NCBI RefSeq assembly: GCF_008831285.2
Contig: NC_045138.2
Span: 34,404,769 to 34,468,768, forward strand
Length of the DNA: 64,000 bases
From: Nymphaea colorata
Lineage: Eukaryota > Streptophyta > Magnoliopsida > Nymphaeales > Nymphaeaceae
Direction: 5' to 3'
The translations under genes were made by a program, and so were the position numbers. The notes beneath the pieces were generated by a model. That model searched no databases, was not told where the DNA came from, and saw nothing but the letters and a program-made list of their open reading frames with translations. Positions 36,438 to 49,742 of the stretch are shown in pieces (within the stretch, counting starts at the first letter, position 1; each line of letters opens with the position of its first letter).

Positions 36438-39400
36438 CTACTTTTTCTTCCCAGCTTTGCCTTCCTTTCTTCTAATGATCTCGTCTGCATATTTGATACC
36501 CTTGCCTTTGTATGGTTCTGGGGGTCTCCACTTTCTCACAGAGGCACAGAAGTCACCTACTGCACATTTGTCATTACCGGAAACTGCTATTCTTGTATTA
36601 TCCTCAACCTTAACTTGGATGCCTTCAGGTATTGCCATCCGCACTGGATGTGAGAACCCAAGATTCAGTACTAATGTTTTTCCCTCTAAGATAGCACGAT
36701 AACCCACACCAATCAGCTGGAGCCGCTTCTCGAAACCCTTTGATACACCAACAATCATGTTGTCTGTAAGAGTTCTGAAACAAAGTGAATAAGAAAACAA
36801 TATGAGAAATTCAATGTTCAATGTTGTAAAGTTCCGTCAACCTTCTGATTGATTGTTGAGATAATGTCTCATATATGTAAGCATATGGACATCCCCAGGC
36901 AGGTATCTGATAAAACAAAGAAAAAGGTGAACTGAATTGCCTATATCTTCAACTTCTCAAAAGGTCCTATCACTGCTCCACATGCAAAAAGTTTGAGAGC
37001 AAGGCTTCACCCTGGCATTCAAAGCAAAATATCACCTATTGGGCTTAACTTGTAGTCTTCAACAAAATGACCATGTGATACAGCTCCGTCGTTTATTGAC
37101 ATCATCACCCAAAGCATAAGCTCTTCAACATTTGCCGCTCAACAGCTCCTTAACCCTTAGTTCAAACAGCTGATTCATGTGTCTGAAGTGGCTATGGATG
37201 AATGATTCACAAAGAACCTAAAGTATTTCACATCATCCACAGACAAAGGTTCGAAATTTTCTTCTGTATGAAATATACTTTTAATATATTTCTCAAGGGT
37301 TTTCTAACCTTGCTTCATAAATATCACAGAACCTTTTGTCCACATTTCCATTCCATTACATATTGCTCAGATATGGCCAACAAACAAATAATGGTGTAAG
37401 CATTCCTGGTCACATTTTACAAGTATGAAAGGACTTAGATGGCCAAAGCTATTAGAGAAATAATTGGCATCTGCTACGTTGTATTGGTCTGAGAAAAACA
37501 TACACTTTTGCAACTTCTGTAGTTCCAAATGTACCAGCATTCTTAGCATTCTGTGCATTATTAGCGGAGTTCGGGGACTTTTAAAGACTGAACACAACCT
37601 GGTAGTTTGAAAAAGACATTTCTCCAAATGATATGCAGGTATTGATGCACGCCTACGTGTGCTTAGCATGCATAACTACCATTTCAACTCAATTCCACGC
37701 CAGTCATACCATGGACTAAATGTTATTCTCTGACAATGTGAATGAAAAAAAATTCAAATTAACACTTTGAAGATTATTAGTAGCACAATCCTGTTGGAGA
37801 TACTCCAGAGGTAGCCGCAGCTGGCTACAAATAGAAGATGTAGGTGAACATGGAAACACCATATTGACCTTGGAAATCTCCCTTTGGCTATTGCATACAT
37901 AAATATAACCCTGACTAAATTGGGATACTTTACGAAGACTTCAAGGTGCTGCCAATTGAGACAAATGAGCATTTAAAATGTCACGATAACAATCTCCCCT
38001 TGCAGATACTAGATTCATACCCTTTCAGAGTGGAGAAAATACACATGATCATAGGATCCACTTTCCTTATCAAAATCCACAAATAACAAATTGGTTATGT
38101 TCATGTGTTTGATTTAAGATGTTTAAAGTTTAAATAGCCGAAGATAAAAAATTCTTCTCGGAAACAGACTACCATGCCAATAGACAGCCAACACAAGTAA
38201 TTTAAATGCAGCAAAGCTTGGAAAGAGGATTAAGCCATCCTACCAACATGCCAATGTCATCAAAGTGAGCACACGACAGGGAGTTTAGATGAACTGAAGG
38301 GAATCGTTGAGTGCAACACAAGAAGCTTCAGAGGAGACTCTCCTATCCGAATGAAGACTAATTGGCTATATAAAGTGTCCACAAATCTAAACTGAGAAAA
38401 ACAATACCTGAACAACCCGTGCATTTGGTTGGCTCTCCTGTTCTCCAGGGCCTTGGAGACCTTCACTAGTCCAGATTCCAGCCTTTCTACCTTTACTTCA
38501 CGTGGATAAGTCCTAGAGAGCTCACCCAATGGACCCTTCACCTTTAGATTCTGCCCTTCCAAAGCGATTGTCACATTTGATGGAACTTCTATTGGATGTT
38601 TTCCAATTCTCGATTCCTTGCACTCCACATTCTTCCTAAAAAATCCTATCCTTGTGATAGGAGGACCCTTCATGCAGCTAAGCTCACTTCTTTCACCCAA
38701 AAATCCAGACTTGAGAAAGCTGAAAAACCAGAAAGAATAACTATAACTCCGAACTGCCAATTATTTAAACACCAACTAGTTGCTGGGAGAATAGGGAGAG
38801 AATAATTGAAGTAGACAATACAAACACAAGCAATTAGTCTTGTAGCATCGGCCGCACCTTCTCCCAAACACAAGCAATTACATGTCGAATTTCAGAAGCA
38901 TCAAAACCAATGAAACTGTAAGAATGTTCCAGATCGAAGCAGAAGTTTCAGTTATGCAACGTCAAAATCTCAGGAAAGATATTCTCGCAAGCGAAGATCG
39001 CAAAAAAAGAAGGTAAACGATGGAGATAAGCCGCATTGTCCGATCCCATCAATATATGAAGGGACAACCTAAACCAAAAACAAGAGAGAAAAATAATGTC
39101 CACGTCTATTAAGTTGAAGGTTTCCCAAGCTAAAGAAAGGGGAAAATTAAAAATAAAAAGAAATAGACCCAAATATAGTTAGAAACATCTTAGAGTGTAC
39201 CTTAGACCCGAGGTTGTTGCACTTAAAAAGATAAAATAACAGCAATGTAGAGAACGATTTCAGGAACCCAAGTGAAAGATCAACGAGAAAGTGAAACAGA
39301 GGGAGGAAACAGGACGGGATGACACTGTCTCGACACCGAATATATTCACCAAATATAACAAGCAAAAGAAGGACGATAATACGCCTTTCATTAGAAACCC

Positions 39401-39522
39401 CAAAACTGGAGCTAGTGAAGTTCAATGCGTATACTCGCAGCCAAACAATGAATACAGAAGAAACAAGGAAGCATTTTAACTTCTGCATCTGCGTGTGCTA
39501 CGTGCGTATGCGTGTGCGTGTC

Positions 39523-39577
<55 letters not shown>

Positions 39578-39651
39578 AAATTCCAGAAACAAGGGAAAGG
39601 AAGATTGGGAGTTAGCTTCTCAAATAGATGGAAGGGTAAAGGACTCGCCAT
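36438..39651 (-). CDS. RPL6: 50S ribosomal protein L6, plastid (nuclear gene)
   Basis: A large-subunit protein of the plastid ribosome, imported through an N-terminal transit peptide and bound near the GTPase-associated region. Exon 3 (36774-36438) and exon 2 (38719-38408) are clear. They encode [58 protein letters not shown] and the C-terminus [19 protein letters not shown] ending [11 protein letters not shown]. The [11 protein letters not shown] segment and basic tail mark L6. Exon 2 requires 2 nt of a codon upstream. The only matching start I found is ATG at 39651 ([11 protein letters not shown]...), giving a 35-nt exon 39651-39617 with a weak GC donor and 227 residues, near the family length. 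Exon 1 is inference; exons 2-3 are firm. Confidence 0.85.
39526..39576. repeat. (GA)n microsatellite upstream of or within RPL6 intron 1
   Basis: About 25 GA units next to a GTGTGCGTGTGCG tract. It falls in intron 1 if exon 1 is at 39617-39651. Long open frames across it are dinucleotide artefacts. Confidence 0.95.
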
Positions 39652-39849
39652 GACTGGAGAGAGCACGTCAAGGAGGCAGCCATTAGATGAAGAGAAGCGG
39701 AATGACAGATTCGCCTTCTTTCCTCTTTCACTGGGCGGTGTCAGGAGGCCAAACGTTACGCAAGTTTAGCAGCACTTCACCCTCACGACGATAGCAGCAG
39801 GCTTATCCATATCCTTCACCATTGTCTTATTTGTTTTTGTAAAATCATT

Positions 39850-41905
39850 AATTAGTGGATACAGAAACTATTTCTTGGTTTGTGGTATTTATTATTTTTT
39901 TCTGTAGATGTTTAACAATTTGGGGCAATTACTGCCCAGATGTTCATTTTCATTGCAAACTATACAACATAACTTGTTTTTATAATTTCTTCTTTTATCA
40001 TATTTTCTTACGTGATTTCTTCATTTAGATAAGGGGATTTATTTTTTTGTTTTCTTAAAAAATATCTTTTTATTTTTCTTCTAGGTACCTCTTTTGGGTG
40101 TTTGGTTCTTTTTCTCTGTGTTTTTGTTATTGGTTTTCCAAAATTTTGTGGAGTACAAATTTTATTGCAGAAAGAATGTTCTTTTTTAATTGTTTTTGTA
40201 TTTTAATTTTTGTACATTTTTTTTCTAAACATTTGCAGATATACCGTATACTATAAGAAGTGTTTTGAGAAATCTGCAACGGTTTGTTTTCTATTACATA
40301 TGGTTGCCACCCTTTTACAATTTCTTGGCCTAAGGCGCATGGAAGTTTTTTAAATAGCCTCTCCCCAATCTCATTGTCATACGAGTTTCTACATATGGTG
40401 GTATAATAATAATAATATGCCCTTAAAAATTCTTTTATATAGTTCCAACTTGTTAGACTCAGTTGGTGTAGACGGCATACGGCCTTGTGTTTCATCCATT
40501 CCTGCATTTGGGATGGTACCAGTTAGGATTAGCTATATTCTGAAAACAAAAGTTTATTCCTGTAGCTATGCATTTTCCAATTCTCTGGGGAAATGTTTTC
40601 TATATGATTCCCACCATGATCTTGCTATTTATCCTACTAAATAGGCTATCATTTCTCTGGCATTTTTATGTCTAAGATTTGCTTTTAAGTAGTCTCTAAT
40701 GACTATGGTTCCCTATTGTTCTATAATTCGGGGCCATAACTGTGGGTCATGGGCCGCAATATTTAGGATTCGTCCTTGATCTAACGGTTTGTGGTGAAAA
40801 GGTTTTCCTTTAGGATTAAAATCCTTTTGGCTGTCTTGTATTTTCGAATAAGGTGTTCATGGAGAATATCTATAATAGGTATCTTCCATTTTGGATTTTA
40901 TTTTTTTCTAACAAAAAGGTACTTACTATTTATTTATGTTCTTAAAGGTTTTAAACTTAAGTTGTCAAGTTTTTTAGTTAGTTCATCATATTCCGAGCCA
41001 GTTGTTTTTAAGTGCTTTTCAACGGTTATCTGTTGGTTTTTTGTTTTTCTCTATCATTAGTTTTTAAATAAAATGCTATCTTATCTCGTTTAATTGTTCT
41101 TTTTGGTAGTCAAACTTTTCTTGCAGTTATTTTATTACTTTATTTTTCGATTGTATTGAAGAGATTGTGGAATCTAACATCTTTTTGTTATATTGTTAAG
41201 TTTTTTCGAGCAGTTTTGCGTTTAAAATAACAATATCTAATATAGTATTTAATGGTTTATTTTCTTTGTGGTCTTCATGACCATAATTTATGCCAAAATG
41301 GCAATGATATTGTCTCTTATTAGTATGGATAATATAAGAATCTCTGGGTAGACTTAAATCTAAAAATTTTAATTTATTCATTTTTAGTTTTGATCTTCTT
41401 TTCGCCTATTTTTCAGAGACAAATCCAAGGTATATATTTTTTAATCCAGACATTGGGTTGATCTCCATCTTTGTCATATGGTTCCCATACAAGTTTGAGT
41501 TTATTATTTATATTGTCAATAGGCATCCTTAAGTTGAAGTAGAATATCTTGCTTGTTGAATCTCTTCTAAATCTCTTAGAGATTGGTCATCCTCTTCTGA
41601 TGACTTTGTTTGTCTTTGTTCATATGAAATGAGCCTAATGTATTATTGTCCATGCCCATCTTAGTAATGCATGGCTGCTGTCGGAATAGTATTATGATAA
41701 TATTATTGAATAAACCTATCTATTTGCCATTCAAGGCCAGCTAGTTCTTCAAAACTATATGCTTTAGGTTTTATAAATTTTATCCCCAGTGATGCTACTG
41801 CATCGACTATTTCTTGTATATTTGGATTGTATTGAACATTATCATTATTGCTGAGTCTTTCGACAACAAGAATTGATACAAGGAGGTTAACTCCTTCAAT
41901 CATAT
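39850..41905 (-). pseudogene. Endogenous caulimovirid-like coat-protein fragment (pararetroviral relic), broken
   Basis: The minus strand of this very AT-rich stretch reads as fragments of one gag/coat-type protein in several frames. An open segment 40507-40127 has a Tyr-rich helix followed by GERLFKKLPCALGQEI, similar to the capsid core of plant pararetroviruses. About 160 bp further, in another frame, lies a CCHC zinc knuckle (39969-39925) with C-x2-C-x4-H-x4-C spacing, preceded by an extra Cys as in caulimovirid coat proteins. Upstream fragments at 41903-41703, an acidic stretch near 41560-41640, and 41381-41196 may be N-terminal parts. Many stops and shifts separate them, and no reverse transcriptase remains. 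It is an old dead insertion; a degenerate Ty3 gag is the alternative. Confidence 0.5.
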
Positions 41906-41989
41906 CATTATATCATCTTGTTTGTACTCCAAGACACAGATATTTATAAAATTGTTTTATGCTCATATATGTGTTCTGGGTTAGTTATA

Positions 41990-42370
41990 CCATTTCAGCC
42001 CCATTATTAAGGTTTATTTCTATTGCTCCTAGTATACATGTACTGTGCATATGTATAATATATATGTGCATACATATATACATATATATGTATGTATGTA
42101 ATATATATACATATATGTATATAGATATATGTACACGTACATAATGCATACATATAGAATATGCGTATGTATATAGTATAAATATATATATATATCATAT
42201 AATATTTATATCTCTACATAAAGAATATACACATACTACATAATACATGTGTATATAGAACATACATATATGTAATAACATATGCATTTGTTTTATGTAT
42301 AAATATGTGTATAATATACATGTACTACACATATGTGTATACAGTATCCACAATTATATATATATATAGC
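41990..42370. repeat. AT-rich TATGTATA/TACATATA low-complexity block
   Basis: About 380 bp made mostly of interleaved ATAT, GTAT and ACAT words, self-complementary over many short stretches. No gene. Apparent frames of Tyr/Ile repeats come from the composition. Confidence 0.9.
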
Positions 42371-45240
42371 CTAACTCGCTAGCATTCCACTGGGCTATTA
42401 GTGCATTACATTCTATACAATGACAATTTATACTTTATAATTATATATATAATAAATTGTATGTCATTAGTGCTGACCATACCATAATGACAATTGTATC
42501 GCCTTTTGATAGAAAGGGGCCTCACCGAGGCGCACGTAGTTCCCAATAGGTGACAAAAAAAGAGCGGTGTCAACCAAAGAAAGGCACCGAGCGATGACAA
42601 ACGGCCTCCAAAGAAAGGCACCGGGCCCCCATTCCCCCACTGGGATTTCATTGCCTACGTCTGGAAGCCAGCCTCTGCTGTCATTTTCTTATTCAGCCCT
42701 CGGCCGGTGCGCTCATTCCAAATTGGTTTCTACCCCGCACTCCTTACTAGTCATTGACTCTGCTAGTGGGCCAAGCAACAGTTATTAGGACACTAAACCT
42801 GCCTTAACCTCAAGCTTACACGAAATATAGCTGACTTGCTGCCTAAAAATAGCCTGACTCGCTAGCATTCCTGGCTTCATGAGTCAGTCTGTGTGGGGGT
42901 TCTCCGTGCACTGGACGTGTAGCTTACTGAAGCCGTTGCGACACGAATGGGAATGCATGCTTATTCACATAGATGTACATCTACTCTGATCATCTGATCT
43001 GATGTTGCAGTATGCCAAGTTGCTGGTTGGCCCCAAAAAGAAGAGGCTAGGTATCAAAGTGGCTATGTCGAATTCCGTCCGCTTTGGTGGCCACAGCTCT
43101 TCCATACTGTTTGCTTCTTACAAGGAGACAAAATAAGTGGCGATGGGCATTCTCCTCTCATAAATCCTTTTGTTTTATTGTTTTTTACTCGAGGAATTGC
43201 AGTGAGGACACAATACTTGGTTGCATTTCTTACGGTATAAAATATCGCGGTGAGTTCATGAGAGGGACAACATCGCCTATCAATAATTCGAACCATGTTG
43301 TCTCTCCCCACACACACATACACACTCGCAAGCACACACACACAAACACAAAGAGAGAGAGAGAGAGAAACCATTTTGCCTAGCTGTTTGATTGATGTTT
43401 GGTTGATGCTAAAGTTTTGCACGGCATAAATTTTATCTAATGCTTCTTTTTTTTTTTGTGTAAACCGTGGTGTCTCGAGAGGGAGAAAGACATGTCACTT
43501 TGTGTAGCTGTTTGATTGATGTTAAATTTTGGACGGCGGAAATTTTACCTAATGCCAATTTTTTGTAACCTTTTTTTTTATGTAAATGTATTATTGACAA
43601 GCTCTTCATATTTTAATTAATTTGTGGACTTGTATATACACTTTCTATCCAACCAACTACATTATACCCCTTTTGTCAGTAAGAATGATAATAATAAGAG
43701 ATGTAATAACACCATGTCCGTTTTATAAGACGTCTTAGATGGCGTGCCTCAACGTCTCACTTGAGTATTACAAAAGGGTCCATTGAAGAAATTGAAAAAA
43801 GGTTCTACAAAAGTATTTAAAAACAAAATTATCAGGTTAGAATAAGTGTGACAGCAATGGTATGATTCAGAAGATCCGATTCCATGAACAAATTCAGCTC
43901 CTCAGTAGATATTAAGCAGCTCTTTCTTTTCTTTTACATGGCTAGCATGCACAACGTCGACCACATGACAAAACCGTAGTTGGCCTGGCTCGGGATTTCC
44001 AAGCCAGCTAGGGTTGTTAAAAAATTTGGTCACGAGTCAAGGTTGGCCCTGATTTACATTATGGTTATTTTAAAACTCAACCGAGCCGACAAATCAACTC
44101 ACTAACTCGGTGACCCCTTCTGCCGATCCAAGTCTGAGTCACGGGGCCAACTATGCACAAAACAGTTTCAATCTGTTGGTTGGTTCTACAAATGCAAGCA
44201 AATAAGAGGGGCCAGCCCCAGGCCAATAGACATAAAATCTTCTGAATCAAGAGAGGGGGAGAAACCTTTCTATAAAGAGAAAACTACTAGAAGAGTAAAA
44301 AGTTTTATCTTTTTAAAAAGTATATAAATACAGTAAGTAAAGGAAAAACCGCCACAACAAAAGTAAAAGAAATCTTTCTTTCTACATGGACAAAACTCGA
44401 AGAGTAATGAAAGGTATATCAATACAGTAAATAAAACAAAAAGTACTCCTTAACAAGAGGTTTTTTAAGAAAAACAGCCGTCGCATGTTACGGTTAACAC
44501 GAGTGACTTGTACCAACAACGCACCATGGGTAAGAGGGCAAGCAGCTAAAAAACATGTTCCATGCCGTAGGCACCAAACACGGGCGAATTTTAAGAGAAC
44601 GCAGCGATGCGAGTGGGTTCAGTGAAAACATTGAGTGGTTCCGCAAGCATATCGACAATATGTTACTAATTTTAAATAACTTCGTCGATACATTTCTTTT
44701 ATTAAATAAGACTAAGAAACTTTATATAATATTTTTAATGGAAAATATTGTTAATGTAAAAGATGAATATGCTTTTATTCATTGAAAGCAACAAAAAAAA
44801 AAAAAGTAAATTCCTGTGACCACCTTCCTGAGAGTGATTTTTATTCAACAAATTGCAGTATCGTCAAAGTCGCACCTGTTGACGTGAATTTTGAGCGAGT
44901 TCAAAAGGAAGTACCAAACTAGACCTAAGCTTTGAAATCTTTTAAATTGCTAAAACAAAAAATACCTGTTTCAACAACAAAATCTTCTTCTGGATAAGTA
45001 AGCACTTTAAGGTGGATGGAGGGGATGTCTAAATGCATTGAAAAAGCGTTGTCTCAAAACACCAAAAATGTTTGCAGGTGTTTCGGAACAACTGCAATCA
45101 GACTTATCATTCGAGCTAACTCGGGCTCGACTGGAACTCACCCAAAAAATCTTGACTCGAGCGAGCTTACCCTTAAACTCGAAATGATAAACCAGTCGTC
45201 AACTGAATCGTATAAACCGGTTCTTGAAACCGGTTCCCCG
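42371..45240. other. Gene-free stretch with small repeats
   Basis: A GC-richer island (42450-42780) contains a 16-bp direct repeat CCAAAGAAAGGCACCG at 42574-42589 and 42608-42623. A pair of diverged copies of TAGCTGTTTGATTGATGTT begins near 43382 and 43505. Text rich in CGAGC/ACTCGG words at 44000-44130 and 45100-45190 looks like old transposon debris. No coding region is recognised. Confidence 0.45.
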
Positions 45241-45607
45241 GTTTAAGGTTAAAACTATTTACGGAGGGCCAATCTTCCCGTCTTGATCTTCCGTCCTTCA
45301 AACTAATCTCTCTATTCCGCTATTCCGGCTGATCTCTCTCTTCTCGATTTCTCGTCTTCCCTCTTCCATCGACCACGACGACCAGACGAGAGACGACCAC
45401 CCTTTGCCTTCGGTCTTCCGTGTTCCGTCTCTAGTCTCTCATCGTCTGCTATCTTCCTTCCCGTCTGGCGTCTTCCCTCTTCCGTCAACCAGACGACCAC
45501 CTTTCTAGGCTCTTCTCCGGCTCACCGCCGCACGGCCTGCACAAGCAAGGCAGCACCGGCATCCCGCATCCGGCCACCCGCCCACCCGCCCACCTGCGTT
45601 CCGGAGG
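45241..45607 (+). other. Possible 5' leader exon (CT-rich) with strong splice donor
   Basis: A CT- and TCTTCC-rich segment changes to GC-rich text and then reads TTCCGGAG|GTAAGATCG at 45607/45608, a near-perfect plant donor. The composition is that of a plant 5' UTR first exon. Whether it belongs to the centrin gene 7.4 kb downstream or to a noncoding transcript cannot be told from sequence. Confidence 0.35.
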
Positions 45608-46846
45608 TAAGATCGAGTGCTTGGTTTCTGTTTTTGCTGTCTTATGAGATGCATTTGGGAGGAGGAAGGGTTTATAAGCGCTGAATATTGTCTTTTATGT
45701 TCCTGATATATTCCTGTATCCTGCTATTTAGTTGATGTCGTTGATTAATGGCTTTGTCTCTATGGTCTTGTTAGCACTCTGTGTACAATATAGATAGTCT
45801 AGAGATGCAAACAGAATTTTCACCAATGTTTTGACCATTCCTCGTACGCCCTTCCAGTTCTTTTTGATGGTAGGCTACCCAGTGAACGTGAGTTATATCC
45901 ATGTGGTTTTCTGGTTCGAGTATCTTTCTATTTTTTTGCTCTGGAGCTGCCTTGTCGAGTTTTGCTCATGTCATTTCGATGTGTTGGAAGTGTGACAAAA
46001 CTGTTGCTTTCTTTTTTAACATGTGAATCTGTGATGCTATTTGTGTTAGTGGTTCATTATGTTATACTGTTTTATTTGTTTTTTTCAAAATCTGGTGTTC
46101 ACTGGTGTTATGCGAAGTTTAGGTGTACTTGTGAATAACTTATACTTCTGGCTTTGCCACTGACTGGGGCATTTGTCCTGCCTGAAATTCCTTGATGTAG
46201 CGTAAGGAACTAGGAACATCTATAACTTTTTTGTTTTTTGTTTATTTTTTTCTTTTATGTACCTTCTCCTGTATGAGAGCGACAGGCCGTGGCCAACTGT
46301 AAAACTTTCCTTTTTCTAACGTAGACTACGTAGTGCTTTTTTATGAAGGTTTGAACAAGAAGACTTCATAAAACTTTTAAATAGTTTTTTTATATTAAAT
46401 TAGCGAGTGAAAGTAATAAATAACTAACCCATGAGGTAGAGTAGCAAGCCTCTGTTGACAAAAATTACAGGTCACATGGATAGTTGAAAACTAAAATGAT
46501 AAAAACAACTGCATGGGAGGTCATTCTATTGTTGACAGGAAGGTATGCAGCATCTTTAAGGGTGATAGCTGTTAATATGACCTGTACTTTCGATCATGGA
46601 AGGTATATTTGTTCATGAGCACCTGCAGGCACAAATTGCTTTGAATCCTCGCCATGTTTGTCATTTCTGGCTTAAGAGCTTGCATTTGTGTGCATCTTAT
46701 ATTTGTTTGGTTTTGTGTACTTTCTTCTATTGTTCCCTCTATGCATTTTGATAAACACAAAATAGATGGAGTTATTTTTTCGTTAGTGGAAAGTTGATTT
46801 AGGAGACTTCTGATACTGAGTCTCTGCTTTTTGGCGTTGAAACAGG

Positions 46847-47022
46847 GTCATTGCTCGAGCAAACAAGCTCAGCAGTCACAAAAAAGTCCCAAGCATATGC
46901 TAAAGAAGAAATATAAAGATTGAAGAACAGCAAATCCAGTTACCAGTTACTGATAAAAGCCTTTAGAAGTCTGCAAGGCAGGCTGCCTTTACCAGAGGAA
47001 AGCCAAAGCAACAATTGAGTGA
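46847..47022 (+). other. Possible noncoding or 5' UTR exon
   Basis: Bounded by a pyrimidine stretch ending GAAACAG at 46846 and by TGAG|GTTAGC at its right end. It is A-rich and lacks a sustained frame. Together with the leader candidate at 45241-45607 it could be a spliced leader. Confidence 0.25.
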
Positions 47023-48917
47023 GGTTAGCTACACTTTCTATTTCATATATGCAATTTTTCTTGCTGTCAACCCATGCTTACCAACCCTTTGTTATCTTGA
47101 TTGAAGTCATTTACATCATATCATTCTTGAGTTATTTGCTATAGTTTGAGATTTTACCTTGGTGCTGCGTCGTTCACCCATCCTCTCTTCTTTGTAAATT
47201 GTCGTCCTTCTCTTCTCTTGAAAATGTTCAAAGAATGGTTTGTAGCCTTGTCGTAGGGTTTCCTCTCCTGTGAAATCCTATGGCGACCTTTGAGCTTCTC
47301 TTTCCTTTTTATGACTTTTATGTGTTCCATTGAGAAATTGAAACTTTGTTCTGTTTGGCTTCTTGTTCAGATCTTCAACCGGGGGATCTTGGGGCTTGGC
47401 ATCGGCTTGAGCGATGACAATGGTGAGCTTTTCGTATTTTCCTTTTTTCCACCTTCTCATTCTGTTTCTTCACTGGTTCTTTTGTAGAATTTCGTTGTAA
47501 AATTCGTTTGAATGGTTCTTCAGTTGTTGATCATGTTACCTAATTTGGTGTTCCTTTGGACTCCTAAGACATTTGTCGTGTGTGGCTTGCTTTAGGATCA
47601 AAATCTTCTTCTTCATTTTCTTCTTCTTCTTTTGTTATCAATTTAATCTTGCACCTGCGGAGATTGTGAGCTTGTTTGTGCTTTTGTCAGATCTGCACTA
47701 GGATTGGTCTGGTGGGATTTAGAAACAAAAGATCCTAATGCTGCTCAGTGAAATAATTTTATAGTTGTATCTTCCTTTTAGATGCAATTCTTTTCCTTGC
47801 ACGTCGTCAACATAGCTTTCCATTTCCATGCCTTACGTGTGATTTTTTAATATCTGATTGTCTAGGAAGTGATCAATTTCTTTTCTGACTTTGTATTTTT
47901 GAAAAACCTAGACATCCAATTGTGCTGTACTGGGCGATATAATGAAGTACCACAAATTATGGATTATCAATCTCATTGCACTTAGGTTTCATGGTATTCT
48001 TAAGGCTTTGATATTCTTCTGCACTAAGCTATCAATGCTCATTGCACAAAGTTTACATATATTCTTAATCCTTTGGTTGTCTTCTCTAATTTTGAGCTTG
48101 TCCGAGAGGTTCTTAACTTGTATGAAATGGTTTTCTTCTTCATAGTTGAATCTACTTCAACTATGACATATTGCCCTATTTTCCTTCCAAATGGTTCAGT
48201 TGAGTTTACTTAATCCAAATGTCTTTTAACAACTAGAATGTGTAAACTTGTATGTTATGTATGGGAAAGATCCAATGACAATATATTATTATAGTAATTT
48301 TCTTGATCAATCAAATACTTGCAGAAGGATTTCTGGGAAAGCTTTTCTTCTGCATCAAACACTGAAAGGTTCAAATGCTGGAAAAAATTTTCATTCCCAT
48401 GCTCACCCATACAAATGTTCTTTTTTTTTTAAAAATTTGCCCTACAGAATTTTTAAGCAATCCAATGCTTCCTAAGGAAGGAGAAAGAAAAGGACCTTTT
48501 TCTACATAATAATTTCTCCCTGGTAGCTCCACTAACCGATGTTATGTGTGTTGCATGATACAGATGAGTATTGCATGATACATATTGTAACAGTCAAGAA
48601 AACCATTTAGCTGCAGCCTCTAGATATGGGGAAATAAGAGCGTGTGATATGGGCTCCCTATTGTACAATACAGGATTGGCAGACAGAGGAAGGGACCTGG
48701 GGCCACTTTTTCTGATTTGGGTTTTAAAGCCCCCTCTCCTTTAAGATATGATTTATTGATTAAGATTGACACCTAGGATTGGGCATGTCCTAGGTTGTTC
48801 GATGTTGAAGGCACATCAGTCTTGGTGGGGCCCAACCACCAATGTCGACCTATCTTTGTTGGGTTAAGTCAAAACCCTAAGATATTTACTGTGTTAGCCA
48901 TTTAATTTGTTAACTAA
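47023..48917. other. Gene-free T-rich stretch
   Basis: T-rich, intron-like composition with scattered ATG and GTGAGC words (for example near 47420). No domain recognised in any frame. Confidence 0.35.
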
Positions 48918-49173
48918 GTTAACAAAATATAAAAAAATACTTAAAGACCTACCTGAAGTTGATGGAATCTAAGGGATCCTTAGATTGGCATCACTTCCAT
49001 TGATCTCTCCTACTAATTAGTAGAGTTCCCCAATTGGTTTCCCCAAAAGTTAACAAAATATAAAAAATATTTAAAGACCTACCTGAAGCTGATGGAATCT
49101 AAGGGATCCTTAGATTGGCAATACTTCCATTGATCTCTCCTACTAATTAGTACAGTTCCCCAATTGGTTTCCT
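48918..49173. repeat. Tandem duplication, 131-bp unit, two copies
   Basis: Both copies start GTTAACAAAATATAAAAAA and contain GATGGAATCTAAGGGATCCT, ending near CCCCAATTGGTTTCC. They differ at about ten positions. Confidence 0.92.
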
Positions 49174-49742
49174 CAATTCTAAGGATTCCAAATTATTATC
49201 CTAACTAAATCAGATTTACTAAACCAACTTTCCTAGAAATTAGTGACTTACCTTACAAAACTGAGACGCTCTATCTGTTGTGAAGAGCCTGGCATTCTAG
49301 AATGATTCTCTAAGTAATGCATTGAAACCTTAAATGGATATGCAAATATATGATGCACTAATCCTAGCTAATATGCAATGTAAATTGAGAAAATGCGCCT
49401 AATGTGGACCAAATATGACATGTCAACGATGGAAGGGATTAAACAAAAGCTTCAATTGAGAAGGGTGACATTCTTTTGGACGACTTTCTAAAAAAAAAAA
49501 ATCCTATGAAAGTCTTAGGTAATCAAAGGAGGAAGTGTCTTAACAATTTCCCACAATGCCCACAATATTTTTAACTAATGCGAAACATGTCTGTACCATA
49601 TCAGACATCCTTAGCCGTGGAGGAATCCTGCCATTGTTGGAATCTAGTAAAGAATCCAGCGATGAATGTGGCACCTATGAGAACCAGAAATTCTGTATGC
49701 AAAATAAATGAAAATGCAATGCTTTAATGAAATAGATAAGTT

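Noticed and set aside
39319..39769. Open frames with Arg-Glu or Leu-Ser repeats
   Set aside because: Produced by the (GA)n tract; real coding here is at most the short RPL6 first exon.
42406..42788. Organelle DNA insertion
   Set aside because: The composition differs from the flanks, but I could recognise no plastid or mitochondrial gene or RNA in it.
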